The position numbers were made by a program, and so were the translations under genes. The notes below the pieces were generated by a model. That model made no database searches and was not told the origin of the DNA. It was given only the letters and a program-made list of their open reading frames with translations. Below are positions 8,468 to 16,893 of a DNA stretch of 64,000 nucleotides, piece by piece (position 1 is the stretch's first letter; each line of letters begins with the position of its first letter). This DNA is from Fluviibacter phosphoraccumulans (GTDB lineage: Bacteria > Pseudomonadota > Gammaproteobacteria > Burkholderiales > Rhodocyclaceae): positions 310,001 through 374,000 of the forward strand of contig NZ_AP019011.1 of the NCBI RefSeq assembly GCF_016110345.1, given 5' to 3'.

Positions 8468-9775
8468 ATGACGGCGGACGTTAAAAATTTAATCAGTCAC
8501 CTGCAAACCGCGCTGGGCGATGATTGTTTGACCGGTCGCAAAGTCTGCGTGGCCTTATCCGGCGGCATGGATTCGGTGGTGCTGTTGCACGTCTTGGCGC
8601 AGCTTCGGGCGCAACAACCTATTGAGCTTAGCGCAGTACACGTGAATCACGGCATTTCACCCCATGCCGCTGATTGGGCGGCGTTTTGTCTGAAAATCTG
8701 CCGTTCATTGGATGTGCCTTGCCAAATAGCCACATTACCGCCTTTGGAATCTGCCGGCGGGGGCTTGGAGCGGGCCGCTCGCGAAGCGCGTTATGCCGTT
8801 TTTGCCCGCGTTGATGCGGATCTGCTTTGTATGGCGCATCATAAGAATGATCGGGCTGAAACGCTGCTGCTGAATCTGTTTCGCGGCGCTGGCCCGCAAG
8901 GGTTGGCCGCTATGCCGGGCAGCCGATGCTTAAATGGCAAGCAACTCGTCCGCCCCTTTATTGATCTGACTCGGTCCGATCTGCAGGCCTGGGCGAATGC
9001 GCAGAGACTGTCCTGGGTAGAAGATGAGAGTAACCAGAATCTCCATTTTCGACGTAACTATCTCAGGCATGTGGTGCTGCCTGCGATTGGCCAGCAATTC
9101 CCGGCTATCACCACCGTCTTGGCGCGTACGGCAGAACAGATGCAGGAGCAGACGACGCTGTTAGCGCGTTTGGCCGAGATTGACGCTAAGGATTGTGAGG
9201 ATGAACACGGGCGCTTGCGTATATCGCAATGGGCCTTGCTGCCCCCGATTGCGGCTCGCAATGTACTCAAACATCGGCTGAATCGCGCGGGGGTCCATAT
9301 TCCGTCTGCGCGCCGATTGGAAGCATTGGTGGCGCAGTTGGTAGACGCCCGACAAGATGCCGAAGTGTTCGTGCGCTTTGGTCAGACGGGGTGCCATCTT
9401 TGGCGTGACCGATTGTGGTTAGATCACGCCATGAATGCGCCACAGCCGCAAGCACACAAGCTATCGGATGGCGTTATTGATTGGGCGGATGGGCAGCTGG
9501 AGGTACAAGGCGATGCCCAAGCGATAGCGCGTAGCGGTCTGGTTGTGCGGGCTGTCGGCCAAGGGCAAAGATTTCAGCCGGCAGGGCGTTGTCGCAGCAC
9601 CGTCACCGAATTACTCAGAGAGCAAGGAGTCCCGCCCTGGGTTAGACCTCGATGGCCCGCGCTTTGGCGCGACGGTCAACTTTGTTGGGTGGCCGGGTTG
9701 GGATGGGGTGGTGCGGCAGACGATACGCATGGGCTTGCATTAACCTGGATGCCTACCCCAGATCAAATCATCTGA
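8468..9775 (+). CDS. tilS: tRNA(Ile)-lysidine synthase
   Basis: Modifies C34 of the CAU-anticodon isoleucine tRNA to lysidine, allowing AUA decoding. The 435-residue protein has the N-type ATP pyrophosphatase P-loop (VALSGGMDSVVLLHVL), the H-V-N-H-G-I-S segment, the AHHKNDRAETLLLNLFRGAG motif, a linker domain and a C-terminal TilS domain (VRAVGQGQRFQPAGRCRSTV...LREQGVPPWVRPRWPAL). The start at 8468 gives a normal N-terminus. Confidence 0.94.
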   Translation: MTADVKNLISHLQTALGDDCLTGRKVCVALSGGMDSVVLLHVLAQLRAQQPIELSAVHVNHGISPHAADWAAFCLKICRSLDVPCQIATLPPLESAGGGLERAAREARYAVFARVDADLLCMAHHKNDRAETLLLNLFRGAGPQGLAAMPGSRCLNGKQLVRPFIDLTRSDLQAWANAQRLSWVEDESNQNLHFRRNYLRHVVLPAIGQQFPAITTVLARTAEQMQEQTTLLARLAEIDAKDCEDEHGRLRISQWALLPPIAARNVLKHRLNRAGVHIPSARRLEALVAQLVDARQDAEVFVRFGQTGCHLWRDRLWLDHAMNAPQPQAHKLSDGVIDWADGQLEVQGDAQAIARSGLVVRAVGQGQRFQPAGRCRSTVTELLREQGVPPWVRPRWPALWRDGQLCWVAGLGWGGAADDTHGLALTWMPTPDQII

Positions 9776-9814
9776 CCCGTTGCGTGGCTAGGCCACCATC
9801 ATCTTTCCGGCGAT

Positions 9815-9840
9815 CCAGAAAAAATATCGGTAGATTCTGG
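9815..9840. promoter_or_regulatory. Inverted repeat upstream of the sigma-54 promoter; possible DctD site
   Basis: CCAGAA and TTCTGG form a 6-bp dyad separated by 14 nt, about 110-135 nt upstream of the predicted sigma-54 start, a usual place for enhancer sites. A 10-bp perfect palindrome AATCATGATT lies at 9884-9893. Assignment to DctD is positional inference only. No gene is seen in the 9776-10030 gap. Confidence 0.25.
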
Positions 9841-9934
9841 CGGGTCAGAAAAGCGCTAAAACTCGACGACGCTACATTTGTGGAATCATGATTGATATCA
9901 ACGGGTTGGGTTGGTGTCGCGCCTGGGTTTCTTT

Positions 9935-9950
9935 TGGCACACTCCTTGCA
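9935..9950 (+). promoter_or_regulatory. Sigma-54 promoter of dctPQM
   Basis: The sequence TGGCACACTCCTTGCA matches the -24/-12 consensus (TGGCAC-N5-TTGCA) with the invariant GG (9936-9937) and GC (9948-9949) separated by exactly 10 nt. Transcription should start near 9961, leaving a leader of about 70 nt before dctP. The sigma-54 activator DctD is encoded about 5 kb downstream, which makes regulation by DctBD very likely. Confidence 0.85.
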
Positions 9951-10030
9951 AATTATGGTGTAATGAACAGCGTGCTGAGTTGTTCATAAATAAAGTCAGA
10001 AAGCACATCACAGACCAAAGGAGCGTTGGA

Positions 10031-11035
10031 ATGAAAGCCATGAAAATACTTGTTGCATCCATGCTAGCAGCCTGTTCTACCTGGGCGGCTGCGCAGCAGC
10101 CTATCGTCATCAAGTTCAGCCACGTTGTCGCCAACGATACCCCGAAGGGGTTGGCCGCAGAGTACTTCAAGAAAAAAGCTGAGGACTACACCAAGGGTCG
10201 TGTCAAGGTAGAGGTTTACGCCAACAGCACGCTGTACAAAGACAAGGAAGAAATGGAAGCGCTGCAACTGGGCGCTGTTCAGATGCTGGCGCCATCACTG
10301 GCCAAATTTGGTCCGCTGGGGGTTAAAGAGTTCGAGATGTTCGATCTGCCTTACATCTTTGATAACTACGATCAGCTGCACAAGATCACTCAAGGCCCGA
10401 TTGGTCAATCCATTCTGGCCAAGCTGGAACCCAAAGGTATTCGCGGTTTAGGCTACTGGGACAATGGCTTCAAGTCCTTTTCAGCCAATACGCCAATCAA
10501 GCAGCCGTCAGATCTAAAGGGTAAGAAGATGCGCATTCAGTCTTCCAAAGTATTGGAAGCCCAGATGCGTGCTTTAGGCTCGTTGCCACAAGTACTGCCG
10601 TTCTCTGAAGTCTATCAAGCGCTGCAGACCGGCGTAGTTGATGGCACGGAAAACCCGATTTCCAACCTGTACACCCAGAAGATGTTTGAAGTACAAAAAC
10701 ACCTGGCTATGACAGAACACGGTTACCTGGGTTACGCCGTCATCGTGAACAAGAAGTTCTGGGATGGCCTACCACCGGATGTGCGTGAGCAGCTGGATAA
10801 AGCGATGAATGAATCGACTGCTTTTGCTAACCGCATCGCCAAGCATCAGAACGATCAGGATCTGGAAAAGGTCAAGAAGTCGGGTAAAACGGCCGTTTAT
10901 AACCTGACGCCAGCTGAACGCGAGGCCTTCAAGAAGGCCCTGCTGCCAGTGCACAAGGAAATGGCATCGCGCATCGGCCCAGATCTTCTGCAAGCGGTGA
11001 ATGCCGAGTTGGCTGCCCCCAGCAAGAAGAAATAA
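10031..11035 (+). CDS. dctP: TRAP dicarboxylate transporter, periplasmic binding subunit
   Basis: Periplasmic solute-binding protein of 334 residues for a TRAP transporter, probably binding C4-dicarboxylates. A Sec signal peptide (MKAMKILVASMLAACSTWAAA) precedes the mature start QQPIVIKFSHVVANDTPKG, and the family features follow: EEMEALQLGAVQM, the MRIQSSK region with the conserved carboxylate-binding Arg, and QALQTGVVDGTENP. ATG 10031 has AAGGAG about 8 nt upstream; an ATG at 10040 is a weaker alternative and an upstream TTG at 9911 precedes the promoter. An LAAC box in the signal peptide could suggest a lipoprotein but is judged accidental. Confidence 0.93.
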   Translation: MKAMKILVASMLAACSTWAAAQQPIVIKFSHVVANDTPKGLAAEYFKKKAEDYTKGRVKVEVYANSTLYKDKEEMEALQLGAVQMLAPSLAKFGPLGVKEFEMFDLPYIFDNYDQLHKITQGPIGQSILAKLEPKGIRGLGYWDNGFKSFSANTPIKQPSDLKGKKMRIQSSKVLEAQMRALGSLPQVLPFSEVYQALQTGVVDGTENPISNLYTQKMFEVQKHLAMTEHGYLGYAVIVNKKFWDGLPPDVREQLDKAMNESTAFANRIAKHQNDQDLEKVKKSGKTAVYNLTPAEREAFKKALLPVHKEMASRIGPDLLQAVNAELAAPSKKK

Positions 11036-11057
11036 AGAAAGTTAGATCAGCTGTAAT

Positions 11058-11085
11058 CGATCGCCCTGCCTTGGTAGGGCGATCG
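11058..11085 (+). terminator. Hairpin between dctP and dctQ
   Basis: A perfect 10-bp stem (CGATCGCCCT / AGGGCGATCG) with an 8-nt loop followed by TTTTGG. Its position inside the operon suggests a partial terminator or mRNA stabiliser that gives more binding protein than membrane subunits, a common arrangement for transport operons. Confidence 0.6.
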
Positions 11086-11099
11086 TTTTGGAGAAAGAT

Positions 11100-11822
11100 A
11101 TGAAATTCCTTGATCGGTTAGAGGAGTGGTTGGTCACCTTCCTGATGGGCGGTGCAACCCTGATTATTTTTGTAGCGGTTGTGCACCGTTACTTGACCGG
11201 GATCGACATTCCGGGTCTGCAAGACTGGCTGCTCAAATTTAGTTTTGCTTGGGCGCAGGAACTCACGATCATCATGTTTGTGTGGATGGCCAAATTTGGT
11301 GCAGCCTATGGGGTGCGTACGGGCATCCACGTAGGCGTTGATGTCATGATTAATCGTTTGTCCGATGGCAAACGTAAGTGGTTCATTAGTTTTGGTTTGC
11401 TGGCGGGTGCCGTTTTCACAGGCATCATCGCAACGCTGGGCTATCACTTTGTCATGGAAAACGGCCTGCACTATGCCTGGCTGCATTACTGGGGCAAAGA
11501 AACGGGTGACCTCTTCGAAGGTCCCACAACACCGGATCTGGAATGGCCGACCTGGATTGTTTACTCCGCGATTCCGCTGGGCTCAGGTCTGATGTGTTTC
11601 CGCTTCCTGCAGGTGCTGGTCTCCTTTAACCGGACTGGCGAGCTGCCGCACGTGGACCATGGTCACGTTGAGGGGCTCGATGAAGACACCGAGACAGATC
11701 CAATGGTGGGGCCGGGTAGCAAGCCGGAAGATACCTCGTGGTTCCAGAATACGAAGGGTTTGTACCCGAAAGAGGTCCTTAAAAACAAAGAGTCCGATAA
11801 GAACGAAGGGGGTGCCAAATGA
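11100..11822 (+). CDS. dctQ: TRAP dicarboxylate transporter, small membrane subunit
   Basis: Small permease subunit of 240 residues with four predicted helices (EEWLVTFLMGGATLIIFVAVV; the WAQELTIIMFVWMAKFGAAYGVR region; ISFGLLAGAVFTGIIATLGY; IVYSAIPLGSGLMCFRFLQ). The motif W-A-x-E-L-x-x-x-x-F-x-W is the DctQ hallmark. A hydrophilic, acidic C-terminal tail of about 50 residues is longer than in many DctQ proteins. ATG 11100 has GGAG 7-10 nt upstream. Its stop overlaps the dctM start (ATGA), so the two are translationally coupled. Confidence 0.92.
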   Translation: MKFLDRLEEWLVTFLMGGATLIIFVAVVHRYLTGIDIPGLQDWLLKFSFAWAQELTIIMFVWMAKFGAAYGVRTGIHVGVDVMINRLSDGKRKWFISFGLLAGAVFTGIIATLGYHFVMENGLHYAWLHYWGKETGDLFEGPTTPDLEWPTWIVYSAIPLGSGLMCFRFLQVLVSFNRTGELPHVDHGHVEGLDEDTETDPMVGPGSKPEDTSWFQNTKGLYPKEVLKNKESDKNEGGAK

Positions 11823-13105
11823 GTACCTTAATTATCTTTGGCATTCTCACCGCCCTGATGTTAACGGGCATGCCAATTTCAATTGCGTTAGGCCTTACGG
11901 TTTTAACCTTCCTCTTTACCCTGACGCAGGTGCCGCTGGAAGCCGTTGCACTTAAGTTGTTCACGGGGATTGAGAAGTTCGAAATCATGGCGATTCCGTT
12001 CTTCATCCTGGCGGGTAACTTCCTGACGCATGGGGGGGTTGCTAAACGCATGATCCGCTTCGCGTCAGACATGGTGGGGCACTTTTACGGCGGGCTTGGT
12101 CTGGCTGGGGTGGTGGCCTGTGCGCTGTTTGCTGCCGTATCCGGTTCGTCGCCAGCCACCGTGGTCGCCATCGGTTCGATTCTGCTGCCAGCTATGGTGA
12201 AGGCCGGTTTTCCGAACCGCTTTGGTGCCGGCATTATCACCACGTCGGGTGCGTTAGGGATTCTCATCCCGCCATCCATCGTGATGGTGATGTACTCCGT
12301 TTCAACCAATACCTCCGTCGGCGCGCTGTTCATGGCAGGCGTGGTCCCGGGCATCATGCTCGCTACCATGTTGGGCCTGACGACCTGGTATCTGGCCCGC
12401 AAGAACGACTACCCGCGCTTACCTAAGGCGGGTGTGCTCCAACGGATGAAGTCCTTCAAGGAATCGGTCTGGGGTCTCATGCTCATCGTCGTCGTGATGG
12501 GCGGTATTTATACGGGCATCTTTACACCGACAGAAGCCGCAGCAATTAGTGCGGTCTATGCCTTCGTTATTGCCGTCTTTGTGTATAAAGACATGGGCTT
12601 GAAAGACGTGCCGCGGGTGCTGCTGTCCTCGGCCAACATGAGCGCCATGTTGCTCTACATCATCACGAACGCGGTGCTGTTCTCGTTCCTGATGACGAGT
12701 GAGAGCATCCCCCAAGCCATGGCGGATTGGTTGCTGGACAAAGGGCTGGGCGTAATTACCTTCCTGCTCTTCGTCAACATCATCCTGTTGGTGGCGGGTA
12801 ACTTTATGGAGCCTTCTTCCATCGTCCTGATCTTCTCGCCGATTCTGTTCCCGGTCGCAATGAAGCTGGGCATTGATCCGGTGCATTTTGGCATCATGAT
12901 GGTGGTGAACATGGAGGTCGGCATGTGTCACCCACCCGTGGGGTTAAATCTCTATGTGGCGTCGGGGATTACCAAAATGGGGATTACCGAGCTCACGGTG
13001 GCCGTCTGGCCATGGTTGCTGACCATGCTGGTATTCTTGGGTGTTGTTACCTATTGGCCGGGACTTAGCCTGTGGTTCCCGCGCATGTTAGGGATGATTA
13101 GCTAG
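11819..13105 (+). CDS. dctM: TRAP dicarboxylate transporter, large membrane subunit
   Basis: Large permease subunit, 428 residues and about 12 helices, which carries out sodium-coupled transport. Typical DctM elements are visible: GMPISIALGLTVL near the N-terminus, IMAIPFFILAGNFL, AAVSGSSPATVVAIGSILLPAM, TTSGALGILIPPSIVMVMY, GIFTPTEAAAISAVYAFV and MVVNMEVGMCHPPVGLNLYV. Last gene of dctPQM; a strong terminator follows 4 nt after the stop. Confidence 0.96.
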   Translation: MSTLIIFGILTALMLTGMPISIALGLTVLTFLFTLTQVPLEAVALKLFTGIEKFEIMAIPFFILAGNFLTHGGVAKRMIRFASDMVGHFYGGLGLAGVVACALFAAVSGSSPATVVAIGSILLPAMVKAGFPNRFGAGIITTSGALGILIPPSIVMVMYSVSTNTSVGALFMAGVVPGIMLATMLGLTTWYLARKNDYPRLPKAGVLQRMKSFKESVWGLMLIVVVMGGIYTGIFTPTEAAAISAVYAFVIAVFVYKDMGLKDVPRVLLSSANMSAMLLYIITNAVLFSFLMTSESIPQAMADWLLDKGLGVITFLLFVNIILLVAGNFMEPSSIVLIFSPILFPVAMKLGIDPVHFGIMMVVNMEVGMCHPPVGLNLYVASGITKMGITELTVAVWPWLLTMLVFLGVVTYWPGLSLWFPRMLGMIS

Positions 13106-13108
13106 CTC

Positions 13109-13136
13109 AAAAAACCCGGCGCCAGCCGGGTTTTTT
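13109..13136 (+). terminator. Rho-independent terminator after dctM
   Basis: AAAAAACCCGGC and GCCGGGTTTTTT pair around the tetraloop GCCA, giving a T-run on the plus strand. It separates dctPQM from dctBD. Confidence 0.92.
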
Positions 13137-13186
13137 GATGCCGTATGAGGTTCTTGTAAACCTACTCAATAAATTGATAGTGACGC

Positions 13187-14977
13187 ATGTTGAAACAGAA
13201 AGCCACCGCAAAAATTAAGGCGCGATATGCGTTTGTTGTCGTCGTCGTTTTATGTGTCGTGATTGGTTACGCCGCTTACCGCCAGATTTTTGATCGTGAA
13301 ATCGAAAAAGAAACAGCGCGTCACCGTCAGAACCTGGAAACGGTAAGCCTGTCTATTAATGCCACGCTGTCGAAATACGAAGAGTTGCCGCTGGCGATTG
13401 CCAAAGACTCGCGGATTCATGCGGCGCTTGAAGCGACGGCTACGGATAAAACGATTGCGCAGGCGAACGAGTATCTGGCGGAGATCAATCGTATTCTCGG
13501 CACGGATACGATTTACATCATGAACCGGGATGGTTTGACATTAGCTTCCAGTAACTGGGATCAAAGCGACAGTTACGTTGGAGACAACTATTCTTTTCGA
13601 CCCTATTTTAAGGGTGCCATCGAAAGTGGCATTGGCAAGTTTTATGGGATCGGCGTGGCTTCGGGTAAACCTGGCTACTACATCGCCTGCCCGGTTTTTG
13701 TGGGCGGTCAGACGCTCGGTGTGATAACCATCAAGATTCGGCTGTCCGAGATTCAGTCTGCGATTGGTGAGTTCAACGATTACCTGCTGGTGACCAATGA
13801 AGATGGCATCGTTATTTTGTCATCCGAGGCCTCGCAGCTGTATAAATCGACGCGTCTGCTCAGCCCTGAGGCACGGCAAAAAATTACTGCCACGCGCCAG
13901 TTTTATGACCAGCCTTTGGATGCTTTTCAGTTCCACGGCACTGCGCTCACGATTGACGATGATAACGAGCGTCAGCTGTTGAACGGAGAGGCTTACTTGG
14001 TCCAGTCTGTCCCGCTGGGCGGGCGCGGTTGGGATATCGTTCAAATTAGTCGCACGCGTGAAGCGCGCACGTTTGCCCTGAACGGCTCCGGCGCCATTGG
14101 TTTTGCTGCGGGCTTTTTGATGATTTCCTTACTCATTTGGTATTACCGACGGGCGGCACACCGGGAAAAGCTGGAGATCTTTGCCAACATTGAAACGCAG
14201 ATACAAGATCGCACCATCGAATTAACGGCCAAGATTCATGATCTGGAAAAAGCGGAAAGCATCCTCAAAAAAACCCGAGACGATGCGGTGCAGGCAGGCA
14301 AACTTGCGGTGTTGGGGCAAATGGCAGCGGGCGTGACCCATGAGTTAAGCCAACCCTTGTCCGCTATCCAGCTTTATGCCGGCAATACCAAGAAGCTCAT
14401 CGAATGCGGAAACTTGCCGCTGGCTTGTGAAAATATCGACAGTATCAATGCGCTGGTGACCCGAGCAGGCACCATACTCTCCGAACTGAAAACGCTTTAC
14501 CGCAACGATGAAACGCGGGTAGAGCCCATTGCGTTGAATACGATTATTCAGAACGCCGTGTTGGTCATGAACCCGTTCATTCGAAAAGCGAATATCCGTT
14601 TGGACATCGTTGGGCTAGATGCGTTAGTCATGTCTTCCACGGGCAAGCTGGAGCAGGTGTTTATCAACCTGATGTCGAACTCGGTGGATGCCTTGGCGTT
14701 GCTGCCCGATGGGGTCATTGAAATTCGCTGCACACGCATCAAAGACAGCGTGGTGGTGAGATACGCCGACAATGGCCCGGGGATCACCGAGAGTGCGAAT
14801 GACAAAATCTTTGAACCGTTCTATACGACCAAGCCTTCAGGTAAAGGGCTGGGGTTAGGTTTGGCAATCAGTAAATTTATTGTCGATGCCATCGGTGGAA
14901 AAATTGAATGTCACAATCTGTCTACAGGTGGGTTAGAGTTCATCATCGTATTGCGTCACGCAGATAAGCCAACATGA
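13187..14977 (+). CDS. dctB: C4-dicarboxylate sensor histidine kinase DctB
   Basis: Membrane sensor kinase of 596 residues. An N-terminal helix (YAFVVVVVLCVVIGYAAY) and a second helix near residue 300 (GAIGFAAGFLMISLLIWYY) bracket a periplasmic double-PAS (dCache) domain with YIMNRDGLTLASSNW and the RPYFKGAIESG segment typical of DctB ligand pockets. A coiled-coil linker leads to the HisKA box (VTHELSQPLSAIQ, phospho-His) and a HATPase domain with N (MSNSVDALALLPDG), G1 (DNGPGI) and G2 (GKGLGLGLAIS) boxes. Signals to DctD, whose start overlaps the dctB stop by ATGA. Confidence 0.92.
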   Translation: MLKQKATAKIKARYAFVVVVVLCVVIGYAAYRQIFDREIEKETARHRQNLETVSLSINATLSKYEELPLAIAKDSRIHAALEATATDKTIAQANEYLAEINRILGTDTIYIMNRDGLTLASSNWDQSDSYVGDNYSFRPYFKGAIESGIGKFYGIGVASGKPGYYIACPVFVGGQTLGVITIKIRLSEIQSAIGEFNDYLLVTNEDGIVILSSEASQLYKSTRLLSPEARQKITATRQFYDQPLDAFQFHGTALTIDDDNERQLLNGEAYLVQSVPLGGRGWDIVQISRTREARTFALNGSGAIGFAAGFLMISLLIWYYRRAAHREKLEIFANIETQIQDRTIELTAKIHDLEKAESILKKTRDDAVQAGKLAVLGQMAAGVTHELSQPLSAIQLYAGNTKKLIECGNLPLACENIDSINALVTRAGTILSELKTLYRNDETRVEPIALNTIIQNAVLVMNPFIRKANIRLDIVGLDALVMSSTGKLEQVFINLMSNSVDALALLPDGVIEIRCTRIKDSVVVRYADNGPGITESANDKIFEPFYTTKPSGKGLGLGLAISKFIVDAIGGKIECHNLSTGGLEFIIVLRHADKPT

Positions 14978-16335
14978 GTTCAAACACGGATGTTAGCCAG
15001 GTCATTGTCTACCTGATTGAAGATGATGCCGCTATTTTAAAAAGCTGTGAGCAGGCTTTGATGCTTGAGCATTTCGAGGTGCGCACGTTCGCGGATGCAG
15101 GCTCTTTCTTTGCAATCGACACACCACGCTTTCCTTATGTGGTCATTACCGACGTCAATCTCCCGGACGCCTGTGGCATCAGCATTATGAAAAAGGTGCT
15201 GGGCAGGGATCCCGATGTGCCGGTCATCGTTATCACAGGGCATGGTGATATCAATATGGCGGTCGATTCGATGAAAGAAGGGGCCTTTGATTTTATTGAA
15301 AAGCCCTTCTCGATTGATCGTTTGATCACCACCGTGCGCAATGCCGTTGATAAAGCGTCGTTGACACATCGCTACAACGCCTTGGCGAGCGCTGCCGCAG
15401 ATCAAATGCCCAGTTTGATCGGACAGTCTGAACGGTTGCAGAAGCTTAAGCAGCATATCGCCATGTTAGCGCCCACCGGCGTGGATATTCTGATTAATGG
15501 GGAAACGGGCACGGGCAAAGAAGTGGTTGCCCAAATGCTGCATCAACTCAGTCAATGTCCCGGACCTTTTGTTGCTATCAACTGCGCAGCGCTTCCCGAA
15601 AATATTTTCGAGAGCGAATTATTTGGGCACGAAGCAGGCGCGTTCACCGGGGCATCAAAACGACGCATCGGAAAGTTTGAGTATGCCAATCAAGGCACAC
15701 TGTTTCTTGATGAAATCGAATCGATGCCGCTCGCCTTGCAGGCAAAACTGCTGCGCACGATCCAGGAGCGCGTGATTCAGCGCTTGGGGGCTAACGAATC
15801 GATCCCTGTGTCCTGCCGCATTATCGCTGCGACTAAAACGAATCTTAAGACCCTGTCTGATCAGGGGCAGTTCCGTAGCGATCTGTATTTCCGGTTGAAT
15901 GTCGTTAACTTTTATCTGCCGGCGCTGCGCGAGATAAAAGAAGATATCCCTCTGATCTTCAATCATTATCTGTTTTTCTACCGCAACAAGTACCCAGGAT
16001 CGGAGCAACGCTCTGCGGAGCAGGGCGCCAGTGCCTCGGTATTACGTTTTCTGGCGACGCACGACTGGCCGGGCAATATTCGCGAACTCAAGAACTTTGC
16101 TGAAAGAGTGGCGCTCGGCTTTCCTTTCCAGGATCTGACGGGGGGAGAAGCCGACCCGGGGGCGTTGACCTTGGCAGGTTTGCTGGAAAAAACAGAAAAA
16201 ACGGCATTGGTTGATGCGCTTCGCTTGTCTCATGGCCATGTCGCTGAAGCGGCCGAGGTTTTAGCGATTCCGGTTAAAACACTCTATGACAAATTGGCGC
16301 GCTATGGGATCCAGGCCGGGGCTTTCAAAACTTGA
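14974..16335 (+). CDS. dctD: C4-dicarboxylate response regulator DctD (sigma-54 activator)
   Basis: NtrC-family activator of 453 residues: receiver domain (phospho-Asp in VVITDVNLPDACGI, Lys in EKPFSIDRL), AAA+ domain with Walker A (GETGTGKEVVAQML), the sigma-54 contact loop GAFTGA, Walker B (GTLFLDEIESM), arginine-finger region (FRSDLYFRLNVVNFYLP), and a C-terminal Fis-type helix-turn-helix (HVAEAAEVLAIPVKTLYDKL). The intact GAFTGA loop together with the sigma-54 promoter before dctP makes it the likely activator of dctPQM. Confidence 0.94.
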   Translation: MSSNTDVSQVIVYLIEDDAAILKSCEQALMLEHFEVRTFADAGSFFAIDTPRFPYVVITDVNLPDACGISIMKKVLGRDPDVPVIVITGHGDINMAVDSMKEGAFDFIEKPFSIDRLITTVRNAVDKASLTHRYNALASAAADQMPSLIGQSERLQKLKQHIAMLAPTGVDILINGETGTGKEVVAQMLHQLSQCPGPFVAINCAALPENIFESELFGHEAGAFTGASKRRIGKFEYANQGTLFLDEIESMPLALQAKLLRTIQERVIQRLGANESIPVSCRIIAATKTNLKTLSDQGQFRSDLYFRLNVVNFYLPALREIKEDIPLIFNHYLFFYRNKYPGSEQRSAEQGASASVLRFLATHDWPGNIRELKNFAERVALGFPFQDLTGGEADPGALTLAGLLEKTEKTALVDALRLSHGHVAEAAEVLAIPVKTLYDKLARYGIQAGAFKT

Positions 16336-16396
16336 GCCAACGGGTCGGTTGATCACGAATTCCGCGAGGTTTTGTGCGCTGCGCAAGGCGGCTGTC

Positions 16397-16405
16397 TGTT
16401 AAAAT
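16397..16405 (+). promoter_or_regulatory. Candidate extended -10 promoter for ndk
   Basis: TGTTAAAAT (TG-n-TAAAAT) lies 41 nt before the ndk start in the 111-nt gap after dctD. No good -35 at 17 nt. It would drive the start of the long ndk-rlmN-pilF housekeeping unit. Confidence 0.4.
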
Positions 16406-16446
16406 AATCGTTTTACTTCAAACCGCTGACTGAAAACGGAGTTTTT

Positions 16447-16872
16447 ATGGCTATTCAACGTACCCTTTCCATTATCAAACCTGATGCCGTCGCCAAGAAC
16501 GTTATCGGTCAAATCATTGCCCGCTTCGAAGGCGCTGGCCTGAAGGTGGTTGCTGGTCGTCTGGTGCACCTGTCGGCTGCTGAAGCCGGTCAGTTTTACG
16601 CCGTTCACAAAGAGCGTCCTTTCTTCAAGGATCTGGTTGAGTTCATGATCTCGGGCCCGGTGTTCGTGCAAGTGCTCGAAGGCGAAGACGCCATTGCCAA
16701 GAACCGTGACCTGATGGGCGCCACTGATCCGAAAAAGGCTGAGCCAGGTACGATTCGTGCTGACTTTGCTGAGTCGATCGATGCCAACGCTGTTCACGGT
16801 TCCGATGCGCCGGAAACCGCTGCTGTGGAAATTGCTTTCTTCTTCCCCGGCATGAACGTTTACAGCCGCTAA
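16447..16872 (+). CDS. ndk: Nucleoside diphosphate kinase
   Basis: Transfers the gamma phosphate of ATP to nucleoside diphosphates. The 141-residue length is exact for the bacterial enzyme. The start AIQRTLSIIKPDAVAKN and the active-site loop NAVHGSDAPETAAVEIAFFF, with the phospho-accepting His in VHGSD, are both present. GGAG lies about 7 nt before the ATG. ndk followed by rlmN is a conserved pair. Confidence 0.97.
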   Translation: MAIQRTLSIIKPDAVAKNVIGQIIARFEGAGLKVVAGRLVHLSAAEAGQFYAVHKERPFFKDLVEFMISGPVFVQVLEGEDAIAKNRDLMGATDPKKAEPGTIRADFAESIDANAVHGSDAPETAAVEIAFFFPGMNVYSR

Positions 16873-16893
16873 GATTGCGCTAAAGCAGTAACG

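Noticed and set aside
9776..9930. Possible small gene between tilS and the sigma-54 promoter
   Set aside because: No frame with a start, ribosome-binding site and reasonable composition; short palindromes fit regulatory DNA better.
10061..10075. Lipobox-like LAAC in the DctP signal peptide
   Set aside because: The hydrophobic segment continues to an AAA-Q signal peptidase I site and TRAP binding proteins are normally soluble, so lipidation is not proposed.
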